NCBI GenBank assembly: GCA_027074805.1
Contig: JALTCK010000161.1
Location: forward strand, 1 to 14,736
DNA from: Thermococcus sp.
GTDB taxonomy: Archaea > Methanobacteriota_B > Thermococci > Thermococcales > Thermococcaceae
Reading direction: 5' to 3'
DNA length: 14,736 nt
Shown: in pieces, positions 7,280 to 14,237 of the stretch
Position numbering within the stretch: position 1 is the first letter of the stretch
Layout of the letters: each line of letters starts with the position of its first letter
Made by a program: the position numbers and the translations under genes
Notes under the pieces: generated by a model
What the model saw: the letters and a program-made list of their open reading frames with translations, nothing else
The model's database searches: none
What the model was told of the DNA's origin: nothing

Positions 7280-7813
7280 TCACTTCACCATGTCAACAGC
7301 TATCGCGCCTATTACGGCGAAGGTGCTCACCAAAACGGTTGCATTGATGTACTGGGCTGTATCGAAGTGCGCTATCCAGTTTATCCCGTAGAGGTATATC
7401 AGTCCGGCTGAGATGAAGTACGCTATCCCCGTCACCGTCAGGAGCCTCTTGGGAACGTGAAACAGCTCCTCCCTCTTGAGGTTCCCTATCCGGGATTTGG
7501 CAATGAACAGGTAAGCGACTCCGAGGGTCATTAAGAACACCAGAAGGGAGCGTTCCAATGAGATATCCTTTGCTATCTCCCACAGCTCTGAAGTGAAGAG
7601 AAACGGAAGGGCAAAGGTGACCGCGCCGATGATTTCTTGGGCGATGTCGTCCCACCCAAGCTGGTCTGGCATGCTCTTTCTGTCCTCCCCTTCCCGGAGT
7701 CGTGTGAGTTCATCCTTTATCTCCTCGAGGTTTTCCTTGAGCTGTAAAACATCAACCACCTCTTGCTCAGGTTCGGGGTTCATCATCCCTTCAGCATTGG
7801 ATTCACTCATCAT
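7280..7813 (-). CDS. Four-helix integral membrane protein with N-terminal coiled coil, DUF2391-like (177 aa)
   Basis: Residues 20-42 are a heptad-like acidic/basic helix (LQLKENLEEIKDELTRLREG), likely a short cytoplasmic coiled coil. Then come four membrane segments at about 59-75, 88-105, 124-142 and 156-174. The segment DDIAQEIIGAVTFALPFLF at residues 55-73 resembles the putative integral membrane family DUF2391; I am only moderately sure of that assignment. No transport or enzymatic motif is visible. Two adjacent ATGs (7813 and 7810) are possible starts. The TATA box at 7839-7846 puts the transcript start within a few bases of them, so the mRNA is nearly leaderless. The next gene starts at the base after the stop, so the pair is an operon, and the TOPRIM protein may be recruited to the membrane through this partner. 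Confidence 0.8.
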   Translation of the reverse strand: MMSESNAEGMMNPEPEQEVVDVLQLKENLEEIKDELTRLREGEDRKSMPDQLGWDDIAQEIIGAVTFALPFLFTSELWEIAKDISLERSLLVFLMTLGVAYLFIAKSRIGNLKREELFHVPKRLLTVTGIAYFISAGLIYLYGINWIAHFDTAQYINATVLVSTFAVIGAIAVDMVK

Positions 7814-7838
7814 TGCAATAGAAGTAGCGATCTGAGAG

Positions 7839-7846
7839 TTATAAAG
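7839..7846 (-). promoter_or_regulatory. TATA box for the membrane protein/TOPRIM operon
   Basis: CTTTATAA on the minus strand is centred about 29 bp before ATG 7813, predicting a leader of only about 4-7 nt. The 145-bp divergent gap to the MFS gene also holds the opposing TATA box at 7928-7936. No clear operator repeat is seen between them. Confidence 0.55.
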
Positions 7847-7927
7847 TTTGGCAGAAAGTGATTTTACTGAAGATGATTTGAGCTGGTTTCGGTGAATAGA
7901 GAACCGTTAAAAATCTTTTGGCCCAAG

Positions 7928-7936
7928 CTTTATATA
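7928..7936 (+). promoter_or_regulatory. TATA box for the MFS gene; decides its start
   Basis: CTTTATATA is centred near 7932. Transcription about 26 bp downstream begins near 7958, one base before ATG 7959 but downstream of the in-frame ATG 7941. The element therefore argues for a leaderless start at 7959 and against 7941. Confidence 0.65.
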
Positions 7937-7958
7937 GTCGATGGATATCTTAGCGTTC

Positions 7959-9137
7959 ATGTCACTGCAGAATTATCGAGGCTTCAGCAGAGACGCGTGG
8001 TTGCTCGTTGTCTACTCCTTTATTTCCTGGCTCGGGGGCAACGTAGCGTGGTTCATATTCCCCTTCTACCTCAAGTCTCTTGGCTACAACTATGGTGGTA
8101 TAGGTGTTATTTTCTCCATTTCAACTCTCTCTCAGGCTTCAGTGTTTCTCTTCTCTGGCCCCTTTGGAGCGAGGCTTGGCTACAAGAGAACCGTCATTCT
8201 TGGGATTTCCCTTATCTTTCTTGGGAGGCTTCTCCAGGTCCTCTATCCGACGATGACGTTGCTTGTGGCCGGCGGTGTTCTGATTGGTGTGGGAATGGCC
8301 TTTGAAAATCCCTCGTATATGGCACTTCTCAGCGGTGAGGTGACTGACGAGAAAAGGCACTATCTTTTCAGCCTGTCCTCCGCTCTGGGGACGATAGGCT
8401 CAGCAGTTGGTCTCATCCTCGCCGGTTTTCTCCAGAGGTATTTAACCTACCGCGAGGTTTTCTCCCTCGTGCTCTTCATAATTCCAGTAAGGTTCATCCT
8501 TGTACTCTTCGTGAGGTCAGTTCTTGCAAGTTCTGAGAAGTCATTGAAGTTGAACCGAAAACTGCTCCTCAAGATAGGCAGGTTTGCCCTTCCCAGTGCA
8601 CTTATCGGCCTCGGTGCAGGGGTCGCCATACCGTATGTGGGGCTCTGGTTTAATCAGCGCTTCGGGGCGAGTCTTGAAAATATCGGCTGGCTCTTCGCAC
8701 TCCAGCAGTTCATAATGGGGCTGGGGACTTTTCTCCTTCCCCTCATAGCCGATAGACTGGGCAGTGTTAAGACAATCGTCTTGTTCAACGGGAGCGCGAG
8801 CCTGCTAATAGCGGCCATGCCCTTCTCACCTGCCTTCTACATCGCGGCGCTGATCTACACGGTGAGGACTATCCTGATGAACATCGTCAACCCGATATGG
8901 AACTCCTTCATGATGGGGTTTTTCGAAAAGGAGGAGCGCTCGACTGCAATGGCCCTCAACAACCTCTCATGGACTGCAACCTTTGGGGTTGGCCAGTACG
9001 TTGGTGGCAGGCTCTTCGACGTCTCCCTAACTTGGCCGTTCATTATAACCGCCGTTCTATACGCCATTTCAATGCTGTCATTCTGGATCTTCTTTGCCGG
9101 TCGGGAGACAAAAGGTTATAAGACCTCCAGGACCTAA
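7959..9137 (+). CDS. MFS transporter, 12 membrane segments (392 aa)
   Basis: Major facilitator superfamily permease in the cytoplasmic membrane. Twelve hydrophobic segments fall in two halves separated by a basic loop at about residues 186-206 (VRSVLASSEKSLKLNRK). The loop between TM2 and TM3 in each half keeps a motif-A core: GARLGYKR (70-77) with the acidic residue replaced by Ala, and ADRLGSVK (264-271) with D265 retained. I cannot tell the substrate; the overall look is of a drug- or metabolite-exporter-like archaeal MFS protein. ATG 7959 (MSLQNYRGF) is chosen over ATG 7941 because the strong TATA box places the transcript start at 7958. It is divergent from the membrane protein/TOPRIM operon. 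The RecJ-like gene follows 29 nt later and may be partly co-transcribed, although it also appears to have its own TATA box. Confidence 0.88.
   Translation: MSLQNYRGFSRDAWLLVVYSFISWLGGNVAWFIFPFYLKSLGYNYGGIGVIFSISTLSQASVFLFSGPFGARLGYKRTVILGISLIFLGRLLQVLYPTMTLLVAGGVLIGVGMAFENPSYMALLSGEVTDEKRHYLFSLSSALGTIGSAVGLILAGFLQRYLTYREVFSLVLFIIPVRFILVLFVRSVLASSEKSLKLNRKLLLKIGRFALPSALIGLGAGVAIPYVGLWFNQRFGASLENIGWLFALQQFIMGLGTFLLPLIADRLGSVKTIVLFNGSASLLIAAMPFSPAFYIAALIYTVRTILMNIVNPIWNSFMMGFFEKEERSTAMALNNLSWTATFGVGQYVGGRLFDVSLTWPFIITAVLYAISMLSFWIFFAGRETKGYKTSRT
9114..9121 (+). promoter_or_regulatory. Possible TATA box for the RecJ-like gene
   Basis: GGTTATAA lies inside the last codons of the MFS gene. It would start transcription near 9144, giving a leader of about 23 nt that includes the GGGGTGG ribosome binding site at 9155-9161. 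Read-through from the MFS gene is the alternative. Confidence 0.35.
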
Positions 9138-9166
9138 GCTTTCGGGAGAAGAAAGGGGTGGTTCTT

Positions 9167-11392
9167 ATGGTTGTCAAGGAATGTCCTGAATGTCACGGAA
9201 CGGGAAAGGTAAAGGTCGGCGAGAAGGAGTGCCCCGTTTGCGAGGGCTGGGGCTACGTTCCGGCTGATTTCAAGATAGGAGACAAGCTGAAGGGTTATCG
9301 GAACCTCGACTACATCGGGGTAGAGGATGAGGTGGATGAGATACCCTGTCCCGAGTGTCATGGTAAGGGAGTCGTCCCGGTTTACGATACCTGCCCGACT
9401 TGTGGAGGCACTGGTCGTGTGCTGGCCTGTGACATCTGTGGAAAGGTAAAGGGTCCCTGGGAGCCAGGAATGGAAACGACATGGGTCTGTCCGGACTGCC
9501 TTAAAAAATACAAGGTCGTTTACGTCCTTGACAAGACATGCGATTATGAGGACGTTGAGGTTGGAAGCGTTTACAGGGGCAATATTGAACGGGTAGAGCG
9601 CTTCGGAGTCTTTGTCAAGCTCAATCCTCATGTTACAGGGCTGGTAAAGAAAAAGAACCTCCTTGGCGGGAGAGAGCACAAACCGGGAGGGGAGATACTC
9701 GTTCAGGTTCTTGACGTCCGTCCGGACAAGGGCGAGATAGACCTCATAGAGTCGGCCCTCAAGCGCTATAAGGAAGTAGTTGTGAGAAAGGAACTCCCCA
9801 TCACGCTAATCGGTGATCTGAGCAAGGACATGGCGGGCCAGACCGTCAGGCTCCGAGGAAAGGTGACTCAGATACAGGTTACAGGCGGTCCCACCGTATT
9901 CACGATAACCGACGGGACCGGCATAACCTGGGCGGCGGCCTTTGAGGCCCCGGGCGTCAGAGCATATCCAAACATAAACGTTGGTGACATCGTGGAGATA
10001 ATAGGTAAAATAGCATTCCATTCGGGTGAAATACAGATAGAGACCAGCGATATGGCGAGGCTCTGGGGACCTGAGGCGGCTGAGGTCAAGAGAAGGATAG
10101 AGGAGGAGCTCGACAGGAGGGCACAGCCGCAGGATGTTGGCTTTCTTGTTGAGAGCGAGGTCCTCGAGAAGCTCAAGCCTAAGATAATGAAGGCTGCCTT
10201 TATGATAAGGCGCGCGATATACGAGGGCAGGCCGATACTCCTGAGGCATCATTCCGATGCCGACGGCTACACCTCCGGCTTAGCTTTGGAATACGCGATA
10301 ATCCCACTTATTGAGCAAATTTCACCGGATTCTGGGGCCAGATGGAAGCTCTTCAAGCGCAGGCCGAGCAGGGCACCGTTCTACGAGATTGAGGACGTGC
10401 TGAAGGACATAATATTCATGGTCGAGGACCATGAGAAGTTCGGCGACCCCCTGCCCCTTCTCGTCATAGTTGACAACGGCGGAACGAGCGAGGACATTCC
10501 AGCCTACAAGCGCATAAGGGCCTACGGCGTCCCGATCGTCGTCATAGACCACCACGATCCAAGGGAGTGGGTGAGCGAGGATAAAGCCAGGGTCGACGAC
10601 TACGTCGATGTGCATGTCAACCCGCACCACATAAAGCGCGGCTACTATGAACTCACCGCCGGAATGCTGGCAACTGAAGTGGCCCGCTTCATCAACCCCG
10701 AGGTGGAGGACAGGATAAAGCACCTGCCCGCTATAGCCGGAACCGGTGACAGGAGCAAGGCCCCGGAGTTCTATCAGTACCTTGAGATAGCGAAGAAGGC
10801 CAAAGGCCTAACCGAGGAGGATCTCAAGAAGATAGCGGAGGTAATCGATCACGAGGCCTTCTACTGGAAGTTCATGGACGGGCACGGAATCATAGATGAG
10901 ATACTCCTCCTGACGGGCAACCTCCAGAGGCACCGCGAGCTTATCAACGCCATCTACCCTGAGGTCAAGGAGAAGCAGGAGAAGGCTTTGAGGGCCTCTC
11001 TGCCGCACGTCAAGAGCGTCGTCCTGCCGAACGGCATAAGGTTCAACACGATAGATATCGAGCTCTTCGCACCGAAGTTCAGCTATCCCTCCCCGGGCAA
11101 GCTTAGCGGACTCATCCACGACCACTTCAAGGAGAAGTACGGCGAGGACTCACCGATATTAACGCTCGCCTACGGCCCCGACTTCGCCGTTGTCAGGGCC
11201 GCCGACGGAATGGCAGCTTACGGCTTCGATCTGAATGAGATAATTCCAAGGCTCCAGGAGGCCCTCCCGAGTGCCGGAATAGAGGGCGGCGGTCACAGCT
11301 ACGCGGGTTCGATAAAGTTCTTTGAGGGCATGAGGAAGGAAGTGCTTGAGGAGTTCGCCAAACAGGTTCTCAAGCTCGAGAAAAGCGGCTAA
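9167..11392 (+). CDS. Archaea-specific RecJ-like DHH phosphoesterase with DnaJ-type zinc finger, S1 and OB domains (741 aa)
   Basis: Matches the archaeal RecJ-like exonuclease group with a DnaJ-type zinc finger (COG1107). In order: four CxxCxGxG motifs (from C6, C22, C61 and C76) as in DnaJ; a further C88xxC91/C108xxC111 pair; an S1-like RNA-binding domain (about 130-200); an OB fold of the tRNA-anticodon/nuclease type (about 222-300); the DHH core with HHSDADG (D364, D366), IVDNG (D436), DHH (D461-H463) and GTGDRS (D528); and a DHHA1 domain with the GGGHSYAGS signature (707-715). The acidic/His set predicts a Mn2+/Mg2+-dependent nuclease or phosphodiesterase on single-stranded nucleic acid. 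The S1 and OB modules suggest RNA or RNA:DNA substrates. It is distinct from the shorter GINS-associated nuclease. ATG 9167 is chosen for GGGGTGG at 9155-9161; GTG 9158 would overlap that site. Confidence 0.92.
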   Translation: MVVKECPECHGTGKVKVGEKECPVCEGWGYVPADFKIGDKLKGYRNLDYIGVEDEVDEIPCPECHGKGVVPVYDTCPTCGGTGRVLACDICGKVKGPWEPGMETTWVCPDCLKKYKVVYVLDKTCDYEDVEVGSVYRGNIERVERFGVFVKLNPHVTGLVKKKNLLGGREHKPGGEILVQVLDVRPDKGEIDLIESALKRYKEVVVRKELPITLIGDLSKDMAGQTVRLRGKVTQIQVTGGPTVFTITDGTGITWAAAFEAPGVRAYPNINVGDIVEIIGKIAFHSGEIQIETSDMARLWGPEAAEVKRRIEEELDRRAQPQDVGFLVESEVLEKLKPKIMKAAFMIRRAIYEGRPILLRHHSDADGYTSGLALEYAIIPLIEQISPDSGARWKLFKRRPSRAPFYEIEDVLKDIIFMVEDHEKFGDPLPLLVIVDNGGTSEDIPAYKRIRAYGVPIVVIDHHDPREWVSEDKARVDDYVDVHVNPHHIKRGYYELTAGMLATEVARFINPEVEDRIKHLPAIAGTGDRSKAPEFYQYLEIAKKAKGLTEEDLKKIAEVIDHEAFYWKFMDGHGIIDEILLLTGNLQRHRELINAIYPEVKEKQEKALRASLPHVKSVVLPNGIRFNTIDIELFAPKFSYPSPGKLSGLIHDHFKEKYGEDSPILTLAYGPDFAVVRAADGMAAYGFDLNEIIPRLQEALPSAGIEGGGHSYAGSIKFFEGMRKEVLEEFAKQVLKLEKSG

Positions 11393-11400
11393 GCATTCCC

Positions 11401-11405
11401 TTTTT
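11401..11405 (+). terminator. Short oligo-T tract after the RecJ-like gene
   Basis: CCCTTTTT follows the stop codon by eight bases. A second T5 at 11416-11420 is part of the next promoter. A hairpin-free archaeal terminator is plausible but weak. Confidence 0.3.
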
Positions 11406-11411
11406 GGAGCC

Positions 11412-11426
11412 AAGGTTTTTAACCTT
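11412..11426 (+). promoter_or_regulatory. Palindromic TATA region of the 84-aa gene
   Basis: TTTTTAA (11416-11422) is placed to start transcription near 11445, ahead of the ribosome binding site at 11453-11459. It sits inside a perfect 15-bp inverted repeat, AAGGTT-TTT-AACCTT, which could be a regulator site over the TATA box or a chance extension of an AT-rich motif. Confidence 0.45.
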
Positions 11427-11466
11427 CTCTTCCAAAGTCCCTATGACAGATAGAGGGGGAATGTGA

Positions 11467-11721
11467 ATGAGAGTTGTTCTTGAGGTGACGTTTAAAATGG
11501 GTGGCGTTTCTTACCGTGGCCACCGCTGGGAGGGTGATGCCATTGTTTTTGAGTTTGAACGACTGGGAGATGCCTTCATACAGGTTCTGAGCGATAGGAA
11601 AGTGGAGATTGAAGTTGAGAAGAGGCCCTCTAAGGTTTTTGTTGAGCTGAAGACAAAAGGGGGAGGGAAGGTTTTCGAGGCCTTCGAGAGGGATGAAGGT
11701 TACCTCGCAGTCGAGCCTTAG
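11467..11721 (+). CDS. Small conserved-looking protein of unknown function (84 aa)
   Basis: Not recognised. ATG 11467 follows GAGGGGG (11453-11459) at seven bases; the ATG at 11461 hits a stop at once. The protein is charged, soluble and mostly beta by alternation (VVLEVTFKMG, DAIVFEFERLG, KVEIEVEK, KVFVELKTKGG), suggesting a small beta-sheet or alpha/beta fold. There is no signal peptide, cysteine or membrane segment. Its own TATA box precedes it. The next small gene starts 39 nt after its stop and has its own TATA box touching this stop, so the two may be separately transcribed. Coding support comes from the ribosome binding site, promoter and typical archaeal Glu/Lys/Val composition. Confidence 0.7.
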   Translation: MRVVLEVTFKMGGVSYRGHRWEGDAIVFEFERLGDAFIQVLSDRKVEIEVEKRPSKVFVELKTKGGGKVFEAFERDEGYLAVEP

Positions 11722-11722
11722 G

Positions 11723-11730
11723 TTTTTATA
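11723..11730 (+). promoter_or_regulatory. TATA box for the 71-aa gene
   Basis: TTTTTATA begins two bases after the TAG of the preceding gene. A start about 26 bp on falls near 11753, giving a leader of about 8 nt to ATG 11761, or a leaderless GTG start at 11752/11755. Confidence 0.5.
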
Positions 11731-11760
11731 CATTAATTCCAACTTCAGACGGTGGTGCCA

Positions 11761-11976
11761 ATGTTCATGGCCGAGTTCAAGCTTAGGTATGGTGATATGA
11801 AGTGGTATGTTAGGAGGATAGTTGAGGCGTCGAGTATTGAGGAGGCTGAGGAGAAATCGAGGCGCTATGCGGAGCTCATGAACAGGGGAGAAGTCAGGTG
11901 GGAATTGAGCTACGTAATCGAGGCGGAGAGGCCTCTCCTACTAGGGGATGAGGAGCTAAGGAAGCTCGGTGCTTAG
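11761..11976 (+). CDS. Small protein of unknown function (71 aa)
   Basis: Not recognised. It is soluble, with an N-terminal beta strand (AEFKLRYG), a strongly charged helix (SSIEEAEEKSRRYAELMNRG), a strand (VRWELSYVIEAE) and a short C-terminal helix: a compact beta-alpha-beta protein. The start is uncertain: ATG 11761 lies three bases after GGTGGTG (11751-11757), ATG 11767 lies nine after it, and GTG 11752/11755 would be leaderless given the TATA position. The 3' end overlaps the convergent L-asparaginase gene by 21 bp (11956-11976), so its terminal residues are antisense to the asparaginase C-terminus. Confidence 0.65.
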   Translation: MFMAEFKLRYGDMKWYVRRIVEASSIEEAEEKSRRYAELMNRGEVRWELSYVIEAERPLLLGDEELRKLGA

Positions 11977-12948
11977 TTCCATCGCTACGCTTCTTCCCAT
12001 GATTTCCCTTATCTCGTCGACGTTTTTTGTGTGGCCGAGGGCCCACATGAGCTTTGTGAGCGTCGCTTCCTTCGTCATGTCTCCGGCAGGAATCACGCCA
12101 GCTTCGAGAGCCTTTCTTCCAACCTCGTAGCGGGTGAGGTCAACACCCCCATAGATCGCCTGGGTCGTCATAACCACGGGTTTTCTGGCGGCTACCTTGG
12201 AAACAGCTCTGAGAAGATCCCTTCCACGGTACGGTATTCCTCCGGCTCCGTATCCTTCCAGCACTATCCCATTTACGGTTTTTTCAAGCGCGAGGAAGAC
12301 ATCGGGTGAAAGACCGGGGGTGAGCCTGACGTAGACTACCTCAGGATCTAAAGTCGGATCGAATAATAGTTCACTTGAGGAGGGATGGATCCTGTGCCTG
12401 AAGACTATTTTGTCCCCTTTGAGGTATGCGATGTCAGGGTAGTTGATACTCTGGAATGCATTGAGGCCTAGTGAATGAACCTTTGAGACCCTTGTTCCCA
12501 GCATGATTTTGTTCCTGAAGGCCACGTATATCCCTGGCGTTCCTTCCATCGCGAATTTTATCGCCGTTTTTAGGTTTCCGGGGGCGTCACTGTCTGGTTC
12601 AGTTATGGGGAGCATGGAGCCGGTCAGGACTATAGGAATATTTGGGTTCTGTAATATGAAGCTCAACGCGGATGATGTGTAGGCGAGGGTGTCAGTTCCG
12701 TGGGTGATGACGATCCCATCGTAGTCTGGGAGGGATTCGTAAACGGCATTTCCTATTTTGATCCAGTCCTCTGGCTGTATCAGTGTACTGTCAACGTTTA
12801 AAAGATCCCAGCAGTCTATGATAAGACCGTTGCGTCGTTTTATTCCAGCCTTCTCAAGAATCTCCTCTATCCTGAGTTGGGCCTTGTACCCCCTCTCCGT
12901 CTTTGCGCTGGCTATTGTGCCTCCCGTCCCAATGACCAGAAGTTTCAA
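11956..12948 (-). CDS. ansA: L-asparaginase type I (330 aa)
   Basis: Cytosolic hydrolysis of L-asparagine to aspartate and ammonia. The sequence closely resembles the characterised Pyrococcus/Thermococcus enzymes: GTGGTIAS at the N-terminus with nucleophile T11, mobile-loop Y21, NVDSTLIQP near residues 51-59, HGTDT with T85-D86, and K156 (equivalent to E. coli K162). Also conserved are VLTGSMLPI, LEGYGAGGIPYRG and the C-terminal AGDMTKEATLTKLMWALGHTKN. TTG 12948 is the preferred start: GGTGA (12954-12958) lies five bases upstream and the protein then begins MKLLVIGTGGT, as in homologues. In-frame GTG 12957 would add three residues and overlap that site. Length matches the family. It is monocistronic, convergent with a small gene it overlaps. 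No convincing TATA box was found; AATTTATT near 13018-13025 is the best candidate, with a leader of about 47 nt. Confidence 0.95.
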   Translation of the reverse strand: MKLLVIGTGGTIASAKTERGYKAQLRIEEILEKAGIKRRNGLIIDCWDLLNVDSTLIQPEDWIKIGNAVYESLPDYDGIVITHGTDTLAYTSSALSFILQNPNIPIVLTGSMLPITEPDSDAPGNLKTAIKFAMEGTPGIYVAFRNKIMLGTRVSKVHSLGLNAFQSINYPDIAYLKGDKIVFRHRIHPSSSELLFDPTLDPEVVYVRLTPGLSPDVFLALEKTVNGIVLEGYGAGGIPYRGRDLLRAVSKVAARKPVVMTTQAIYGGVDLTRYEVGRKALEAGVIPAGDMTKEATLTKLMWALGHTKNVDEIREIMGRSVAMELSTELP

Positions 12949-12995
12949 AGCTCTCACCGTCCTTATTACTCCCTTAGGTTTTTAGACTTTTTGAC

Positions 12996-13002
12996 AAAAA
13001 AA
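12996..13002 (-). terminator. T7 tract after the MFS exporter gene
   Basis: Seven consecutive T residues on the minus strand, about 33 nt beyond the MFS stop codon (13035-13037) and before the asparaginase start, fit a simple archaeal oligo-T terminator for the padR-MFS operon. Confidence 0.45.
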
Positions 13003-13034
13003 GCTTGGATTCTCGGCAATAAATTGGAGAAATG

Positions 13035-14234
13035 TCAGGATTGAACTTTAACAAAGCTCATCATGACAAGGGCAATTGCATTCATGATGGCCGAGAATAG
13101 GAAGCTGTAAGTCAGCGAGTAGCTCTGCCAGAGCCAGCCTGCTATTACCGATGCGGGGAAGACGAAGACGCCGAAGACGGTGTGGTATGCCCCGATTATA
13201 GTCCCCCTTTCGTATTCCCTTGCCAGATCTGCCATGTATGCTCTTGGGATCGTGTCCTCTATTGCTATGTAAAGGCCGTAAAGGACGAAGCCAATGATTA
13301 GCATGTAAAAATCAGTCGCGTATGCAAAAGTTAGGGCTGCCAGGGAGGCTATTCCAAAACCGACCGTTATCACTCTTTTCTTTCCAAAACTGTCGGAGTA
13401 CGTCCCTATGGGGTAGGCGGAGAGCGCGTAGATTAAGTTGAAGAGTGCGTAGAAGGCTATGCTCTGCACCACAGAGTAACCGAGTTCCTGTGCCTTCCAC
13501 ATCGTGAAGGCATAGCTGTACCTTCCCAGTGCCCCGATAGCAACGACCGCTAAAAATACCTGGAGGTTTCTGTCTTTAAGGCTGGAGATGCCCTTTATCT
13601 TCTTTTTGACCTCTCCACCTTTATCCTTAACAAAGAGGACTATCACGAAGAGTGATAATATCCCTGGAATTACGGATAGCAGAAAGACGTAGCGGTACAT
13701 CGTCTCCCTAGGGAAACCCTTAAGGAGTTCGATGAGAGCTATTGCAACGAGGGGGCCGGTGACAGCTCCAAGAGTATCCATCATCCTATGAAAGCCGAAG
13801 GACTTTCCAGTCTTTCCTCTTTCGCTTGACTCTGCTATAAGCGCGTCCCTCGGGGCGGTTCTTATCCCCTTGCCTATCCTGTCCAGGGCGCGCAGAAGTA
13901 AAAAATCCCACCAGTATCTTGTAAAGGCGAGGGCACCCTTGGCGAGGGTTGAGAGTGTGTAGCCAGCTAGAACGAAGGCCTTTCTCCTTCTAAAGCGGTC
14001 GCTGACGTAGCCGAAAGCGACCTTGAAGAGGGAGCTCATGCTCTCTATCGCGCCAATTACCGAGCCACTCAGGAGTTTTCCAGCATTGAGTACCTCCATG
14101 AGGTAGCTCGGTATCACAGGCATTATCATCTCGCTGCTCATATCGTTGAGGAAACTAACTATGCCAAGGAGAAATACATTCCAGCTGATTCCGAAGATTT
14201 TTCTCTCGGGTTTAATGTTCTCATCCATTCCCAT
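13035..14234 (-). CDS. MFS exporter, probably drug/metabolite efflux (399 aa)
   Basis: Twelve-segment major facilitator protein. Motif A is strong in the first half, GYVSDRFRRRKA (residues 75-86), with a second copy GTYSDSFGKKR (277-287). LDRIGKGIRTAPRDALIAE (117-135) is the signature of a bacterial/archaeal MFS subgroup. LGAVTGP (155-161) in TM5 looks like the antiporter motif C, which favours proton-coupled export. A basic cytoplasmic loop at about 203-222 joins the halves. ATG 14234 lies three bases after the padR stop, with GGGGGAA upstream inside padR; ATG 14228 is an alternative. The pairing with a PadR-family repressor suggests ligand-induced efflux, as in bacterial PadR-controlled multidrug transporters; the substrate cannot be read from sequence. 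Confidence 0.9.
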   Translation of the reverse strand: MGMDENIKPERKIFGISWNVFLLGIVSFLNDMSSEMIMPVIPSYLMEVLNAGKLLSGSVIGAIESMSSLFKVAFGYVSDRFRRRKAFVLAGYTLSTLAKGALAFTRYWWDFLLLRALDRIGKGIRTAPRDALIAESSERGKTGKSFGFHRMMDTLGAVTGPLVAIALIELLKGFPRETMYRYVFLLSVIPGILSLFVIVLFVKDKGGEVKKKIKGISSLKDRNLQVFLAVVAIGALGRYSYAFTMWKAQELGYSVVQSIAFYALFNLIYALSAYPIGTYSDSFGKKRVITVGFGIASLAALTFAYATDFYMLIIGFVLYGLYIAIEDTIPRAYMADLAREYERGTIIGAYHTVFGVFVFPASVIAGWLWQSYSLTYSFLFSAIMNAIALVMMSFVKVQS

Positions 14235-14237
14235 CAG

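Noticed and set aside
7851..7910. Possible C/D box sRNA in the divergent gap (TGATTTTACTGAAGATGATT region)
   Set aside because: There is one CTGA next to a GATGAT-like box, but the first C box is degenerate, the box spacing is only about four bases, and no closing D box or terminal stem is present.
7890..7912. Imperfect GGTTTCGG/GAGAACCG inverted repeat upstream of the MFS gene
   Set aside because: Only four contiguous pairs (CGGT/ACCG) match, which is expected by chance.
7892..8305. 137-aa plus-strand frame overlapping the MFS start
   Set aside because: It contains the MFS TATA box, runs in a different frame through a well-supported membrane protein and lacks its own signals.
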